DNA of 64,000 nucleotides from JBBWZH01 sp035544115 (GTDB taxonomy: Bacteria > Actinomycetota > Actinomycetes > Mycobacteriales > CADCTP01). Both the position numbers and the translations under genes were made by a program. The notes beneath the pieces are model-generated. The model was not told where the DNA came from. It did no database searches and was given only the letters and a program-made list of their open reading frames with translations. The stretch covers positions 2,666,001 to 2,730,000 of the forward strand of contig OY970235.1 of NCBI GenBank assembly GCA_963714145.1, read 5' to 3'. Positions within the stretch are counted from its first letter, which is position 1. Every line of letters starts with the position of its first letter. This document shows positions 25,211 through 34,251 of the stretch, piece after piece.

Positions 25211-25618
25211 TCAGAAGGTGATCCGCTTGCACGCCCCGCCGCCGCTGACGATGACGTGGCTCATCGCCCGGGCGGTCTGCGGGCCGTAGACCCCGTCGGC
25301 GGAGATGCCCAGCGCCCGCTGCACCGATATCAGGGCGGACTGGGTCGCCGGGCCGAAGTCGTTGTCCACCGCGATGTTCTTGTGGTGGCAGGTATTGAGG
25401 GCGCTCTGCAGTTCGCCGACCGCGTTGCTGTGCGCACCCCGGCCCATCTGGCAGTTCGGCGAGAAGGAGCCGCTGTCCTCGCCGGGGGTGAACGCGTTCT
25501 GCCAGACCAGGTCGATGGTGCACTGCGGCGCCGCCGATGCCGGCCCGGCCGGGATCAGGCCGAGCGGGACGGCGAGCGCGGCGGCGGCGAGCAGGGCGGC
25601 TTTCCGGATGGCCGGCAT
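25211..25618 (-). CDS. Secreted peptidoglycan-binding domain protein
   Basis: A 135-residue protein: signal peptide 1-29 (KAALLAAAALAVPLGLI, ASAA), then one PG_binding_1 repeat with the DNDFGPATQSALISVQRALG and ADGVYGPQTARAM half-motifs. Four cysteines flank the domain (PQCTID, PNCQMG, NTCHHK, GACKRI), suggesting disulfide stabilisation. No catalytic domain is present, so it probably binds the cell wall or serves as an inhibitor or adapter. ATG 25618 was chosen over the longer frame because the signal peptide starts there and GAGGTC precedes it. Confidence 0.8.
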   Translation of the reverse strand: MPAIRKAALLAAAALAVPLGLIPAGPASAAPQCTIDLVWQNAFTPGEDSGSFSPNCQMGRGAHSNAVGELQSALNTCHHKNIAVDNDFGPATQSALISVQRALGISADGVYGPQTARAMSHVIVSGGGACKRITF

Positions 25619-25836
25619 GATGACCTCACTGTCGGGTAGGGGTGGGACGCGGGTGATGCCCCGCCAGGGCCGGCCGCGGTCGGCCCGGAGTCGGCCCGAA
25701 CCGGTGCCCGCCCGGCGCCGCAACCGGCGCCGGACGCCGACAGTACCGAGTCGAATTGCCTGGTTGAGGCCCTAGCTATGCCGCTTTGCCCGGTCGGCTA
25801 TGCCGGTTGCCGGGGTGTACCAGCGTTGCGCCCCGG

Positions 25837-26385
25837 CTACAGCGGGACCTCTTCGGTGCCGGTGCCGGTGAGTTCCCCGCCCAGGTCGGGCGGCAGCGCC
25901 AGCGGCCGGCTGAGCACGGTCGCGGTCAGGCCGGGCGGGTCGAGGGTGCCGTACAGCTCGACGCTGTGCTCGGCCAGTTCGGTCACCAGCCGCAGACCGC
26001 CGGAGCGGTCCCAGCGCTGCTCGTCCACCGTGCCGCCGGCGGCGTCGACCGCGGCCCGGGCGGCGGCCAGCACCTCGGCGACACCGGGCCCGGGTCGCCC
26101 CGCGGACCAGGCGATCAGCTCCAGCTGGGCCAGCTGGCCGCCCGGCTCCAGCGCCCACCAGGTGCGCCGGGCCGTGGCCGGCCGGGGCACCGGGCCGGCC
26201 AGCTGCGCCCAGGCCTCGGCCAGCGTGGCGTGCGCGGCCTCCCGGGTCTGCCGGGCCCGGATCGCGGCGACCAGCCGGCTGTCGGACGTGGCCGGCGGCG
26301 CGGGCGGCTCCGGCGGCAGCAGCACGATGTCGGCGTCCGGCAGCTGCCGGTGCACCTCGGTCCAGAACGGGTCCGGCCCGGTCAT
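25837..26385 (-). CDS. Unknown protein downstream of the DUF1023 hydrolase
   Basis: A 182-residue soluble protein, not recognised. Features: N-terminal DPFWTEVHRQLPDADIVLLPPEPP, a helical middle rich in Ala/Arg (AAIRARQTREAAHATLAEAWAQL) and a C-terminal alpha/beta part ending GTGTEEVPL. No signal peptide or membrane helix. ATG 26385 has a GGGAGG site and lies 46 bases after the stop of the hydrolase gene, so it is the last gene of that operon. Position suggests a chaperone or immunity partner; that is inferred only from context. Confidence 0.6.
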   Translation of the reverse strand: MTGPDPFWTEVHRQLPDADIVLLPPEPPAPPATSDSRLVAAIRARQTREAAHATLAEAWAQLAGPVPRPATARRTWWALEPGGQLAQLELIAWSAGRPGPGVAEVLAAARAAVDAAGGTVDEQRWDRSGGLRLVTELAEHSVELYGTLDPPGLTATVLSRPLALPPDLGGELTGTGTEEVPL

Positions 26386-26431
26386 CGTGGCCTCCCGGCT
26401 GCCGCGCGCCCGACCGGCCCGGGGCGGTGCG

Positions 26432-28075
26432 TCACCATCGCTGGTCGACCCGCTTCACGGCGCCGTAGTCACCCGCGCCGATCCGGCCGAGGTTGCGCAG
26501 CGATTCCGACTGGGCGTCGTAGTAGCCGGTGTGGTGCAGCACCTTGTCGCTGTTCGGGCCCTCGACGTCGAACCGGGCCCCGCCATACCCCGCCCGGGAC
26601 GGGTCGGTGACCCAGTAGCCGGTGTAGCTGACCGGGTCGAGCGAGTGCGAGCCCACCCACACGTGCCCGGGGCCGGCGGTGAGGTCGTTCGCCCGCGGCA
26701 CGTTGGTGCCGGGGCTGCCCAGCAGCACGATGTCGTCGGCCTGCAGCCCCTGGTTGGCGGTGGCCATGCCGACGGTCACGCTGCCGTAGCTGTGCCCGAT
26801 CATGGTCAGGTGCGGCGGCGGCGTGTCGCCGCGCGCGGCCTGGAACCCGTGCACGTCGTCGGTCAGCAGCCGCGCGCCCTCGACCGCGTCCGAGCTGCTC
26901 AGCGTTTCGTGCGCGGTGTCGACCGGGCCGAGCATGCCGCCGCTCGGCGCGTTGTAGCCCATCCAGGCCACCACCGCCGCGGACCCCGCGCCGGGCTCCT
27001 TGCGGGCCTCGTCGTACAGGTTGTGCGCGTCGCGGACCCGGATGTCCATGGAGTCCACCGAGGTGCGGATGCCGGGCACCGACACCATGACGTTCTTCGC
27101 GGTGTCCACGTCGCCGTAGGCGACCGCCGCCCGGCCGTCCCCGTTGAACCGGGCCGGTTCCCAGACCAGCAGGTGCGCGGTCACCGGCTGCTTGGTGGTC
27201 GGGTCCAGCTGCTGCCGGGCCAGGTCGAGCGCGGCCTTGGTCTTCTCCGCGTTGTTGCGGACGGCCGGGTTCATGCTGGACAGGTCCTCGGCCAGGCCCA
27301 GCTCGTTGGCCTGCGAGCGGACCGCCGCCGGCAGGCCGCCCAGGTTGCCGATCTCGCGGTGCGCGCTGGCGATGAGCTTCGCCCGCTCCTCGTCGGTGAG
27401 CTCCTTCCACCAGGCCGCGGTCAGCTTCGGGTCGTTCCCGGCGGCCGGCGGCTGCAGGCCGTTCGAGCCGCGGCCGCCCTGCTGGATCAGCCGGTCGGCG
27501 TGGGTGACGCCGGGCCGCGCGGCGACCGCGGCCCGGGCCGCCGCCGCGGCCGCGTCCGGCTTCATCCACGACTGGTAGCCGGGGATGGCGTCCTCCAGGC
27601 CCATGGCGCAGGTCTTCGCCGCCTGGTCCAGGGTCGCCGTGATGCCCTGGTGCTCCTGCCGCAGCTGGACCAGCGCGGCGTTGAACAGTTCGGCGAACAC
27701 CCGCGGGTCGCCCCGCCGGTTGGCCTCGTCCCGGGCCTGCATCTCGGCCTGCCGGGCCCGGGCCTGCAGGCTGCGGGCGCCGGTCTGGGCGGCCGCCAGC
27801 CGGTCGGCGAAGCCGCGCAACGCCTGGGCCGCGATCCCCAGCCGGCGGGCGTAGTCAGCGGCGTTGCCGGCCAGCCGGGACACCTGCGTGGTCGCCTGCG
27901 CGGCCGCCTCCGGCGACTGCCAGCTGCCGGCCATGTTGGTGCCCTCGGCCTGGAAGCCCTGGGCGAGCTTGGTCAGCCCGCCGTCGCCGGCCAGCATCCG
28001 CAGCCGGCCGACCGCCTGCTCCAGCGCCGCCGGGTCGCCCTTGGGCACCGGCAGCAGCGTCGGGATGTCGGTCAT
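26432..28075 (-). CDS. DUF1023 alpha/beta hydrolase with N-terminal WXG-like helical domain
   Basis: A 547-residue protein. The N-terminal 140 residues are helical and Ala/Gln-rich, with GSWQSPEAAAQATTQVSRLAG recalling WXG100/LXG-type secretion domains. The C-terminal half is a DUF1023 alpha/beta hydrolase: VVAWMGYNAPSG, nucleophile Ser429 in IGHSYGSVTVG, VLLGSPGTNVPRANDL, and a late HTGYYD with a candidate catalytic histidine. The layout (helical bundle plus lipase/esterase fold) fits an exported effector of type VII-like systems. ATG 28075 overlaps the stop of the upstream EspC-like gene (ATGA). Confidence 0.8.
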   Translation of the reverse strand: MTDIPTLLPVPKGDPAALEQAVGRLRMLAGDGGLTKLAQGFQAEGTNMAGSWQSPEAAAQATTQVSRLAGNAADYARRLGIAAQALRGFADRLAAAQTGARSLQARARQAEMQARDEANRRGDPRVFAELFNAALVQLRQEHQGITATLDQAAKTCAMGLEDAIPGYQSWMKPDAAAAAARAAVAARPGVTHADRLIQQGGRGSNGLQPPAAGNDPKLTAAWWKELTDEERAKLIASAHREIGNLGGLPAAVRSQANELGLAEDLSSMNPAVRNNAEKTKAALDLARQQLDPTTKQPVTAHLLVWEPARFNGDGRAAVAYGDVDTAKNVMVSVPGIRTSVDSMDIRVRDAHNLYDEARKEPGAGSAAVVAWMGYNAPSGGMLGPVDTAHETLSSSDAVEGARLLTDDVHGFQAARGDTPPPHLTMIGHSYGSVTVGMATANQGLQADDIVLLGSPGTNVPRANDLTAGPGHVWVGSHSLDPVSYTGYWVTDPSRAGYGGARFDVEGPNSDKVLHHTGYYDAQSESLRNLGRIGAGDYGAVKRVDQRW

Positions 28076-28401
28076 TTCTTCGGCTCGGCCGGCTGCAGGC
28101 CGAGGCTGTCCAGCTGCACCACCAGCGCGGTCTCGTCGGTGACGTGGTAGACGAAGCCGGCCGCGGTGAGCTTGCCGGACATCTGCTGGCAGTCCTCGGC
28201 GAACGCGCCCAGCACCGCGGCGGTGGCCTGGCCGAAGGTGTCGGCGGCGGTGACCACGACCGGGTGCTGCGCCGCCTGCCCGGCCCCCTGCAGGACCGTA
28301 CGCAGTACCTGGCTCATCTGGGTGAGGCTGCTGCCGCCGGCCTTGAACCGGTTGGCCGGCTGCGCCAGCCAGGCCGGATCGACCTTGATCTGTTCGCCCA
28401 C
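28072..28401 (-). CDS. EspC/DUF2580-like type VII secretion-associated protein
   Basis: A 109-residue helical-hairpin protein starting IKVDPAWLAQPANRF, the N-terminal signature of the ESX EspC-like family. It ends with Tyr85-His-Val-Thr-Asp89, a YxxxD motif typical of type VII secretion substrates. It is probably co-secreted with, or chaperones, the hydrolase encoded directly downstream with a 4-base overlap. No ESX ATPase or membrane components are in the window, so the secretion machine must lie elsewhere. Confidence 0.72.
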   Translation of the reverse strand: MGEQIKVDPAWLAQPANRFKAGGSSLTQMSQVLRTVLQGAGQAAQHPVVVTAADTFGQATAAVLGAFAEDCQQMSGKLTAAGFVYHVTDETALVVQLDSLGLQPAEPKK

Positions 28402-28518
28402 GGCGACCTCCCGAGGCCGACACTACCGACATGCGTATTTTGCGCTGGATCGTGATTGATTGCCAGGCTCTTCGCCCGGAACGCCCACCGGCTCGCCCGG
28501 CCGGATGAGGCCAGCCTC

Positions 28519-28574
28519 CTTGTCGTCGGTTTGACGATAAGAGCGCACACCCTTATCGTCTGATCGACGATAAG
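28519..28574 (+). promoter_or_regulatory. Twin palindromic operators embracing the SPFH/NAD-kinase promoter
   Basis: Two 23-bp sites of the same design, 9-bp arms with 5-bp spacers: 28519-28541 (CTTGTCGTC and GACGATAAG, one mismatch in symmetry) and 28552-28574 (CTTATCGTC and GACGATAAG, perfect). Their centres are 33 bp apart, about three helical turns. A good promoter lies inside: -35 TTGACG (28531-28536), a 17-bp spacer and -10 TATCGT (28554-28559). Operator 1 covers the -35 and operator 2 the -10 and start region, so the bound factor is most simply a repressor. Its gene is not identifiable here. Confidence 0.8.
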
Positions 28575-28583
28575 GAGGGTGCG

Positions 28584-29633
28584 ATGGCCGACATCACCCG
28601 AGCCCTGCTGCTGCGGCACCTGCGCGGCACCCCGACGGCGCACATCCGGCACCTGCGCCGGGGCAAGCTGGCGCACGACGGTACCGGGTTGTCCTTCTGG
28701 TTCCGCCCGCTGTCCGCGGTGCTCAGCGAGGTGCCGGTGGACGACCGGGAGCTGCCGCTGCTGTTCCACGCCCGCACCGCGGACTTCCAGGACGTGACCG
28801 TGCAGGCGTCAGTCACCTACCGGATCGCCGACCCGGCGCTCGCCGCCAGCCGGTTGGACTTCAGCATCGACCCGGACACCGGCCGGTGGCGGGCCTCGCC
28901 GCTGGAACAGCTGGGCGGGCTGCTCACCGAGACCGCCCAGCAGCACGCGCTCGACCTGCTCGCCCGGACCAACCTGCCGGCCGCGCTGATCGACAGCGTC
29001 ACCGCGGTGCGGGACCGGATCACGGCCGGAGTCGCGGCCGACCCGCGGCTGGCCGAGACCGGCGTGCAGGTGATCGGCGTCCGGGTGGTGGCGATCCGGC
29101 CGGAACCGGAGCTGGAGAAGGCGCTGCAGACCCCGACCCGGGAGCAGGTGCAGCAGGACGCCGACCGGGCCACCTACGAGCGGCGGGCGCTGGCCGTCGA
29201 GCGGGAACGCGCGATCAGCGAGAACGAGCTGCAGAGCCAGATCGAGCTGGCCCGGCGTGAGGAACAGCTGGTCACCCAGCGCGGCACCAACGCCCGCCGG
29301 CAGGCCGAGGAGGCCGCCGTCGCGACCGGGATCGAGACCGAGGCGCGGGCCGCCCGGGACGAGCGGCTCGGGGCGGCCCGGGCGAACGCCACCCGCGCCC
29401 TGGGCGAGGCGCAGGCCGCCGCCGAGGCGGCCCGGGTGGACGCGTACCGGAACGTGCCGGAGGCGACGCTGCTCGGGCTGGCCGCCCAGCAACTGGCCGG
29501 GAACCTGCCGCAGATCGGCAACCTGGTGCTCTCCCCCGACCTGCTCACCCCGCTGCTGGCCCGGCTCGCCAGCCAGCCCGAGCCGCTGCCGGCACCGCGC
29601 CCGGACAGCGACGACGGCACCCGCCGGCAATGA
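28584..29633 (+). CDS. SPFH/band-7 domain protein
   Basis: A 349-residue protein. The SPFH domain (about 20-190) shows LFHARTADFQDVTVQASVTYRIADP and VIGVRVVAIRPEPELEKALQTPTREQVQQDADRATYERR, followed by a coiled coil (about 195-285, rich in Glu/Arg/Ala) and a C-terminal LGLAAQQLAGNLPQIGNL segment. There is no clear N-terminal membrane helix, so it may be cytoplasmic or peripherally bound, unlike classical flotillins. ATG 28584 follows AAGGAGGG directly after the second operator. It overlaps the NAD-kinase-like gene by 4 bases, so the two proteins are made together. Confidence 0.83.
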   Translation: MADITRALLLRHLRGTPTAHIRHLRRGKLAHDGTGLSFWFRPLSAVLSEVPVDDRELPLLFHARTADFQDVTVQASVTYRIADPALAASRLDFSIDPDTGRWRASPLEQLGGLLTETAQQHALDLLARTNLPAALIDSVTAVRDRITAGVAADPRLAETGVQVIGVRVVAIRPEPELEKALQTPTREQVQQDADRATYERRALAVERERAISENELQSQIELARREEQLVTQRGTNARRQAEEAAVATGIETEARAARDERLGAARANATRALGEAQAAAEAARVDAYRNVPEATLLGLAAQQLAGNLPQIGNLVLSPDLLTPLLARLASQPEPLPAPRPDSDDGTRRQ

Positions 29634-30529
29634 CGCTGGCCCCCCGGGCCGTGCTGGTGCACCGGCGCAGCGAGTACGACGACCTGCTCGCCCGCCGCGG
29701 TACCCGGGCCCAGGCCGCGTTCTTCCTGTCCACCCGCGGCCGCGACCTGGACGAGGTCGCGGCCCGGCACGCCGGCCAGCAGCAGGCGCTGACCGAGGTG
29801 TCCGCGGCCATCCCGGTGGACTGGCGGCGCGGCCTGGTCGAGCGGGCCGACCTGGACCGGTTCCTGTTCGCGCCGGACGACATCGTCGTCGTGGTCGGGC
29901 CGGACGGCCTGGTCGCGAACGTGGCCAAGTACCTGGACGGGCAGCCGGTGATCGGCCTGAACCCGGAGCCCGGCCGCAACCCCGGCGTGCTGGTGCCGCA
30001 CGAGCTGCCGGCCGCCCCGGCGCTGCTGCGGCTGGCCGCCACGGCCAAGCTGGAACAGCACATCGAGGCGCGGACGATGGTCGAGGCGGCCGCCGACAAC
30101 GGCCAGCGGCTGCTCGCCCTGAACGAGATCTACCTCGGCCACGCCAGCCACCAGACCGCCCGCTACACGATCAGCGCCCCGGACGGCGCGACCGAGCGGC
30201 AGGCGTCCTCCGGCATCCTGGTCGGCACCGGTACCGGGGCCACCGGCTGGTGCCGGTCGGCCTGGCAGGAGCGGGGCAGCACGCTGCCGCTGCCGGCGGC
30301 CACCGACCCGACGCTGACCTGGTTCGTCCGCGAGGCCTGGCCGTCCCCGGCCACCCGTACCGGCCTCACCGAGGGCCTGCTGGCCGGCGCGGACGAGCTC
30401 CAGGTGGCGGTCGAGTCCGACCGGTTGGTCGCCTTCGGCGACGGCATCGAGGACGACACCCTCGCGCTGGACTGGGGCCAGACCGTCACCCTCCGGGTCG
30501 CCGCCCGCAGCCTCCGCCTGGTCCGCTGA
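29630..30529 (+). CDS. NAD kinase-like protein
   Basis: A 299-residue protein related to ATP-NAD kinases. It has DIVVVVGPDGLVANVAKYL in place of the usual GGDGT loop, PVIGLNPEP, the conserved Asn-Glu of ALNEIYLGH, and SSGILVGTGTGATGW in place of the GLIVSTPTGSTAY strand. The Asp of the GGDGT motif is retained but the second Gly and the Thr are changed, so activity or phosphate-donor use may differ. Pairing with an SPFH protein under one tightly marked promoter suggests a role in NAD(P) balance or stress. No separate terminator is seen. Confidence 0.7.
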   Translation: MTLAPRAVLVHRRSEYDDLLARRGTRAQAAFFLSTRGRDLDEVAARHAGQQQALTEVSAAIPVDWRRGLVERADLDRFLFAPDDIVVVVGPDGLVANVAKYLDGQPVIGLNPEPGRNPGVLVPHELPAAPALLRLAATAKLEQHIEARTMVEAAADNGQRLLALNEIYLGHASHQTARYTISAPDGATERQASSGILVGTGTGATGWCRSAWQERGSTLPLPAATDPTLTWFVREAWPSPATRTGLTEGLLAGADELQVAVESDRLVAFGDGIEDDTLALDWGQTVTLRVAARSLRLVR

Positions 30530-30630
30530 GCAGAGCCGACCGGGCCCGTCACCGTCCACATGGGACTGTCGGCGCCGGCTGCGGGTGCGCCAGCCGCCGG
30601 GTCGGCGGGACCGTGGTCCGGCGGGGACGG

Positions 30631-30942
30631 TCAGGGCCTGATGGTGTGCAGGGCGTCCTCGGCCAAAGCGGGCCAGCGGGCCGACTCGGCGAGCGGGACG
30701 GCGACCCAGTCCTTGAACGGGCGGCCCTTGCCGGACGGGTCGAACAGGGCGGCGCCGGGCAGCCCGAGCGCCGCCTGGTGCGCGGTGCTGCCGGCGCCGA
30801 GCCGGAACGCGAGGTCGTCGCCCTTGAGGCAGGCGAACGCCTTGCCGTCCACCAGCAGCGCCTGCTTGCCGAACATGGCGCCGGCGTGTGCCCCGGCCCC
30901 GGCGAGATCCGCCGCGAGCCGACCGAACAACTCCGCAGCCGT
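30631..30942 (-). CDS. TfoX N-terminal domain protein
   Basis: A 103-residue protein matching the TfoX/Sxy N-terminal domain: AAELFGRLAADLAGAGAHAGAMFGKQALLVDGKAFACL and GLPGAALFDPSGKGRPFKDWVAVP. The C-terminal TfoX domain is absent, as in many actinobacterial stand-alone copies of unknown role. GTG 30942 was preferred to GTG 30957 because GGAGGG is spaced correctly for it. Monocistronic. Confidence 0.78.
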   Translation of the reverse strand, partial: TAAELFGRLAADLAGAGAHAGAMFGKQALLVDGKAFACLKGDDLAFRLGAGSTAHQAALGLPGAALFDPSGKGRPFKDWVAVPLAESARWPALAEDALHTIRP

Positions 30943-31028
30943 CACGCGGCCCTCCACTCCACCGTCCCGGACACCGGCCGATCAGCCTACTGGCGCGATC
31001 CCCGGCCCGGCCGCGGGCGCGGGGTGGG

Positions 31029-31841
<813 letters not shown>

Positions 31842-32105
31842 TACCCCGCCTCCTCCGCCACACCGGCCCCGCGTGTTACCCATCGAACACCACCGGTCCC
31901 GGTGGCCGTCCTGCCGCGCCGAACCCGAATGTCGCATCGGGTCGATGGCAGGACCGCCCAAAGGGGCAGCTTCACGCTAATTGTGGGTAGTCGACACGAA
32001 CCGCATAGTGACGGTACTGGTCGTGCCTCGATCGCAACGTCTGCCCCGTATGTCGCGCCGCGCACCCAGATTCCGTTCCAGTCGTCGCCGCAAAGGGGAT
32101 GTGCG

Positions 32106-32876
32106 ATGCGCAGGTTCACCGTCCTGTCCGGCCTGACCGTCCTGCTGCTCGGGTTGACCGGGGCCGCCGCTGCCGCCACGGCACCGGCCAGCGCGGATGT
32201 CTGCACCGGGGTCGTCCAGATCACCGACCTCGCCTTCGACCCACCCACGTCCGCCGCCGGGCACAGCTCGACCGCGACGATGACCGCGCAGAACTGCACC
32301 ACGCAGCCGGTCCCGGCGACCACCACCTGGCTGGGCCGGTTCGTCGGCGCGGCGGGCGTCCCGGCCGGCTGCCCGGTGCTCGACCCGATCGGCCGGCCGA
32401 CCAGCTTCCCGGCCGCCGGCCGGATCACCCAGTCCACCACCTACCTGGTCCTCGGCAGCTGCACCGCCAGCGCGCTGCAGCTCACCGTCCGGATCACCGG
32501 CGCGGGCGGCGCCGTGCTCGCCGAGCGGACCGCCACCCTGCCGCTCCGGCCGACCCCGACCTGCGCCGTCACGTACGAGGTGCCGAGCCAGTGGCCCGGC
32601 ACCTTCTTCGCCATGGTCACGGTGGCCAACACCGGGGCCACCCCGGTCGACGGCTGGACGCTCACCTTCGACTTCCCCGACGGCCAGCTGCTGGTCAGCA
32701 TCTTCAGCGCGATCGGCGGCCAGTCCGGCGCCACCGTCACCGCGACCAACGTCAGCTACAACGGCACGATCCAGCCCGGCAGCCGGGTCCAGTTCGGCTT
32801 CTACGGCAACTGGCGCAGCAGGAACACCGCCCCCACCACGTTCACCCTCAACGGCTCGACCTGCGCCACCGGCTGA
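32106..32876 (+). CDS. Secreted protein with CBM2 cellulose/chitin-binding module
   Basis: A 256-residue protein: signal peptide about 1-32 (TVLSGLTVLLLGLTGAAAAA), an unclassified Ig-like domain about 35-145, and a CBM2 module about 150-254 with CAVTYEVPSQWPGTFFAMVTVANTG, DGWTLTFDFP and NVSYNGTIQPGSRVQFGF. The flanking cysteines and conserved tryptophans are in place. No catalytic domain is present, so this is probably a substrate-binding accessory protein. ATG 32106 lies eight bases after AAAGGGG. Confidence 0.83.
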   Translation: MRRFTVLSGLTVLLLGLTGAAAAATAPASADVCTGVVQITDLAFDPPTSAAGHSSTATMTAQNCTTQPVPATTTWLGRFVGAAGVPAGCPVLDPIGRPTSFPAAGRITQSTTYLVLGSCTASALQLTVRITGAGGAVLAERTATLPLRPTPTCAVTYEVPSQWPGTFFAMVTVANTGATPVDGWTLTFDFPDGQLLVSIFSAIGGQSGATVTATNVSYNGTIQPGSRVQFGFYGNWRSRNTAPTTFTLNGSTCATG

Positions 32877-32886
32877 CCGCCTGGTC

Positions 32887-32912
32887 GGGTGCCGGCCAGC
32901 CGGCCGGCACCC
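32887..32912. terminator. Hairpin between convergent CBM2 and LuxR genes
   Basis: An 11-bp perfect stem (GGGTGCCGGCC, loop AGCC, and complement) lies 10 bases after the CBM2 stop and 14 bases before the LuxR stop. It probably serves both transcripts. Confidence 0.65.
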
Positions 32913-32926
32913 CACGCCGGATCGGA

Positions 32927-34018
32927 CTAGTCGACCGGCTCGGGGATCCTGCCGATCGGTTGGATGGTCGGCTGGTAGTGGCGCAGGAAGAGGTTGCCGA
33001 CCAGTTCGCGGCGGCTGTGCACGCCGGCCTTCGCGAAGATCGACTTGAGATGTTCCTGGACGGTGTGGGCGGAGATGAACAGCCGGGCGGCGATGTCGCC
33101 GGTCGGGTAGCCCTGCAGCACGAGCTCGGTGAGTTCGCGTTCGCGGCTGGTCAGCCCGTAGGCGGCCGCGATCAGCGGCGCGATCGACGCGGCCGTCGGG
33201 CTCTGCAGGATGACCGCCACCCGGCCGGAGTCGCCGCCGGAGGCCGCTGAGGCGTGCAGCCCGACCCATTGCCCGGACCTGCCGCGGACCCGGGCGGCGG
33301 CGTCACCGCCGGTGGCGCGGGCCCGGTCGGCCACCGCGACCAGGACGTGTGGCAGCCGGCCGCGGCCGGGTTCGCCGGCGAGGCCGAGCTCGACCAGCCA
33401 GCTCCGGGCCGCGGCGGTGATCGACTCCACCCGCTGATCGCGGTCGAGCAGGAGCACGCCCGGCCCCGGGGCGGCGGCCACGCTGCCGCCCGGCGCCTGC
33501 GGCTGGACCAGTGCGGCCCGGAAGCCGCGGCCCAGGTTCGCGGCGAGTTCGTGCGCGAAGTCCCGCTCCTCGGCGCTGAAGTCGACCGGGGCGGCCCGGA
33601 AGATCGCGACGGAGCCCCAGCAGGCGCCGTCGACGACGAATGATGTGCGCAGTTCACCGCGCACGCCGCTGGGCAGCAGGAATTCGCGGTAGCGCCGGCT
33701 GCGGTTCAGGTCACCGGCGGTGGCTTCGCTGAGCAGGCCACTGTGCCGGCGGGACCGGGCCAGGACGCTGTAGCGGTTGAAATCATCGTGCAGATACTCG
33801 TTCTCGGCGACGAGAGCGTCGAGATCCGGGAGATTCACCGCCCGGAAACTGGTCTCGATCAAAGTGGCCGGATCTATCGTGTGCCAACATGCACCGTCGA
33901 ATGGTAATGCCTGCGCGAGCAGTCGCCCGGCCTCGTCGATGAGTGCTGCCAGGTCCAGTTTCGTGCCGGTCAGGCGGGCCACGTCAGCGCGGACGCGTTC
34001 GCCTGTGCGCTGTTTCAC
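32927..34018 (-). CDS. LuxR-family transcriptional regulator with GAF-like sensor
   Basis: A 363-residue protein. The N-terminal GAF-like region (about 15-165) includes RREFLLPSG-type segments and VDGACWGSVAIFRAAPVDFSAEE; the middle part (about 180-280) resembles a PAS-like fold. The C-terminal LuxR/GerE HTH (about 288-345) has YGLTSRERELTELVLQGYPTGDIAARLFISAHTVQEHLKSIFAKAGVHSRREL. No phosphoreceiver domain. GTG 34018 was chosen because an ATG just upstream is out of frame. It is divergent from the M4 peptidase gene across 233 bases, so regulation of that gene is plausible. Confidence 0.83.
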   Translation of the reverse strand: MKQRTGERVRADVARLTGTKLDLAALIDEAGRLLAQALPFDGACWHTIDPATLIETSFRAVNLPDLDALVAENEYLHDDFNRYSVLARSRRHSGLLSEATAGDLNRSRRYREFLLPSGVRGELRTSFVVDGACWGSVAIFRAAPVDFSAEERDFAHELAANLGRGFRAALVQPQAPGGSVAAAPGPGVLLLDRDQRVESITAAARSWLVELGLAGEPGRGRLPHVLVAVADRARATGGDAAARVRGRSGQWVGLHASAASGGDSGRVAVILQSPTAASIAPLIAAAYGLTSRERELTELVLQGYPTGDIAARLFISAHTVQEHLKSIFAKAGVHSRRELVGNLFLRHYQPTIQPIGRIPEPVD

Positions 34019-34251
34019 CCGCTCATGCTGACACGGTCAGTGCGACCGACCTACCAGGTTTCTGGTATGTGCGCGGCTGCTCCGCGCCCGTAGCGTCCGG
34101 CTGGCAGCACCGGATATCCGTCGGTCTACAAATGCCCGCCAGTCGCGCCGGTCGGCGCCGGGTCAAACCACCCGGCCACCGGCCATCCGGTTCCGCCCAG
34201 CCGATATCGGATCGGCGTACCCACCCGCACTCCGGCAAGAAGGAGAAAGTC

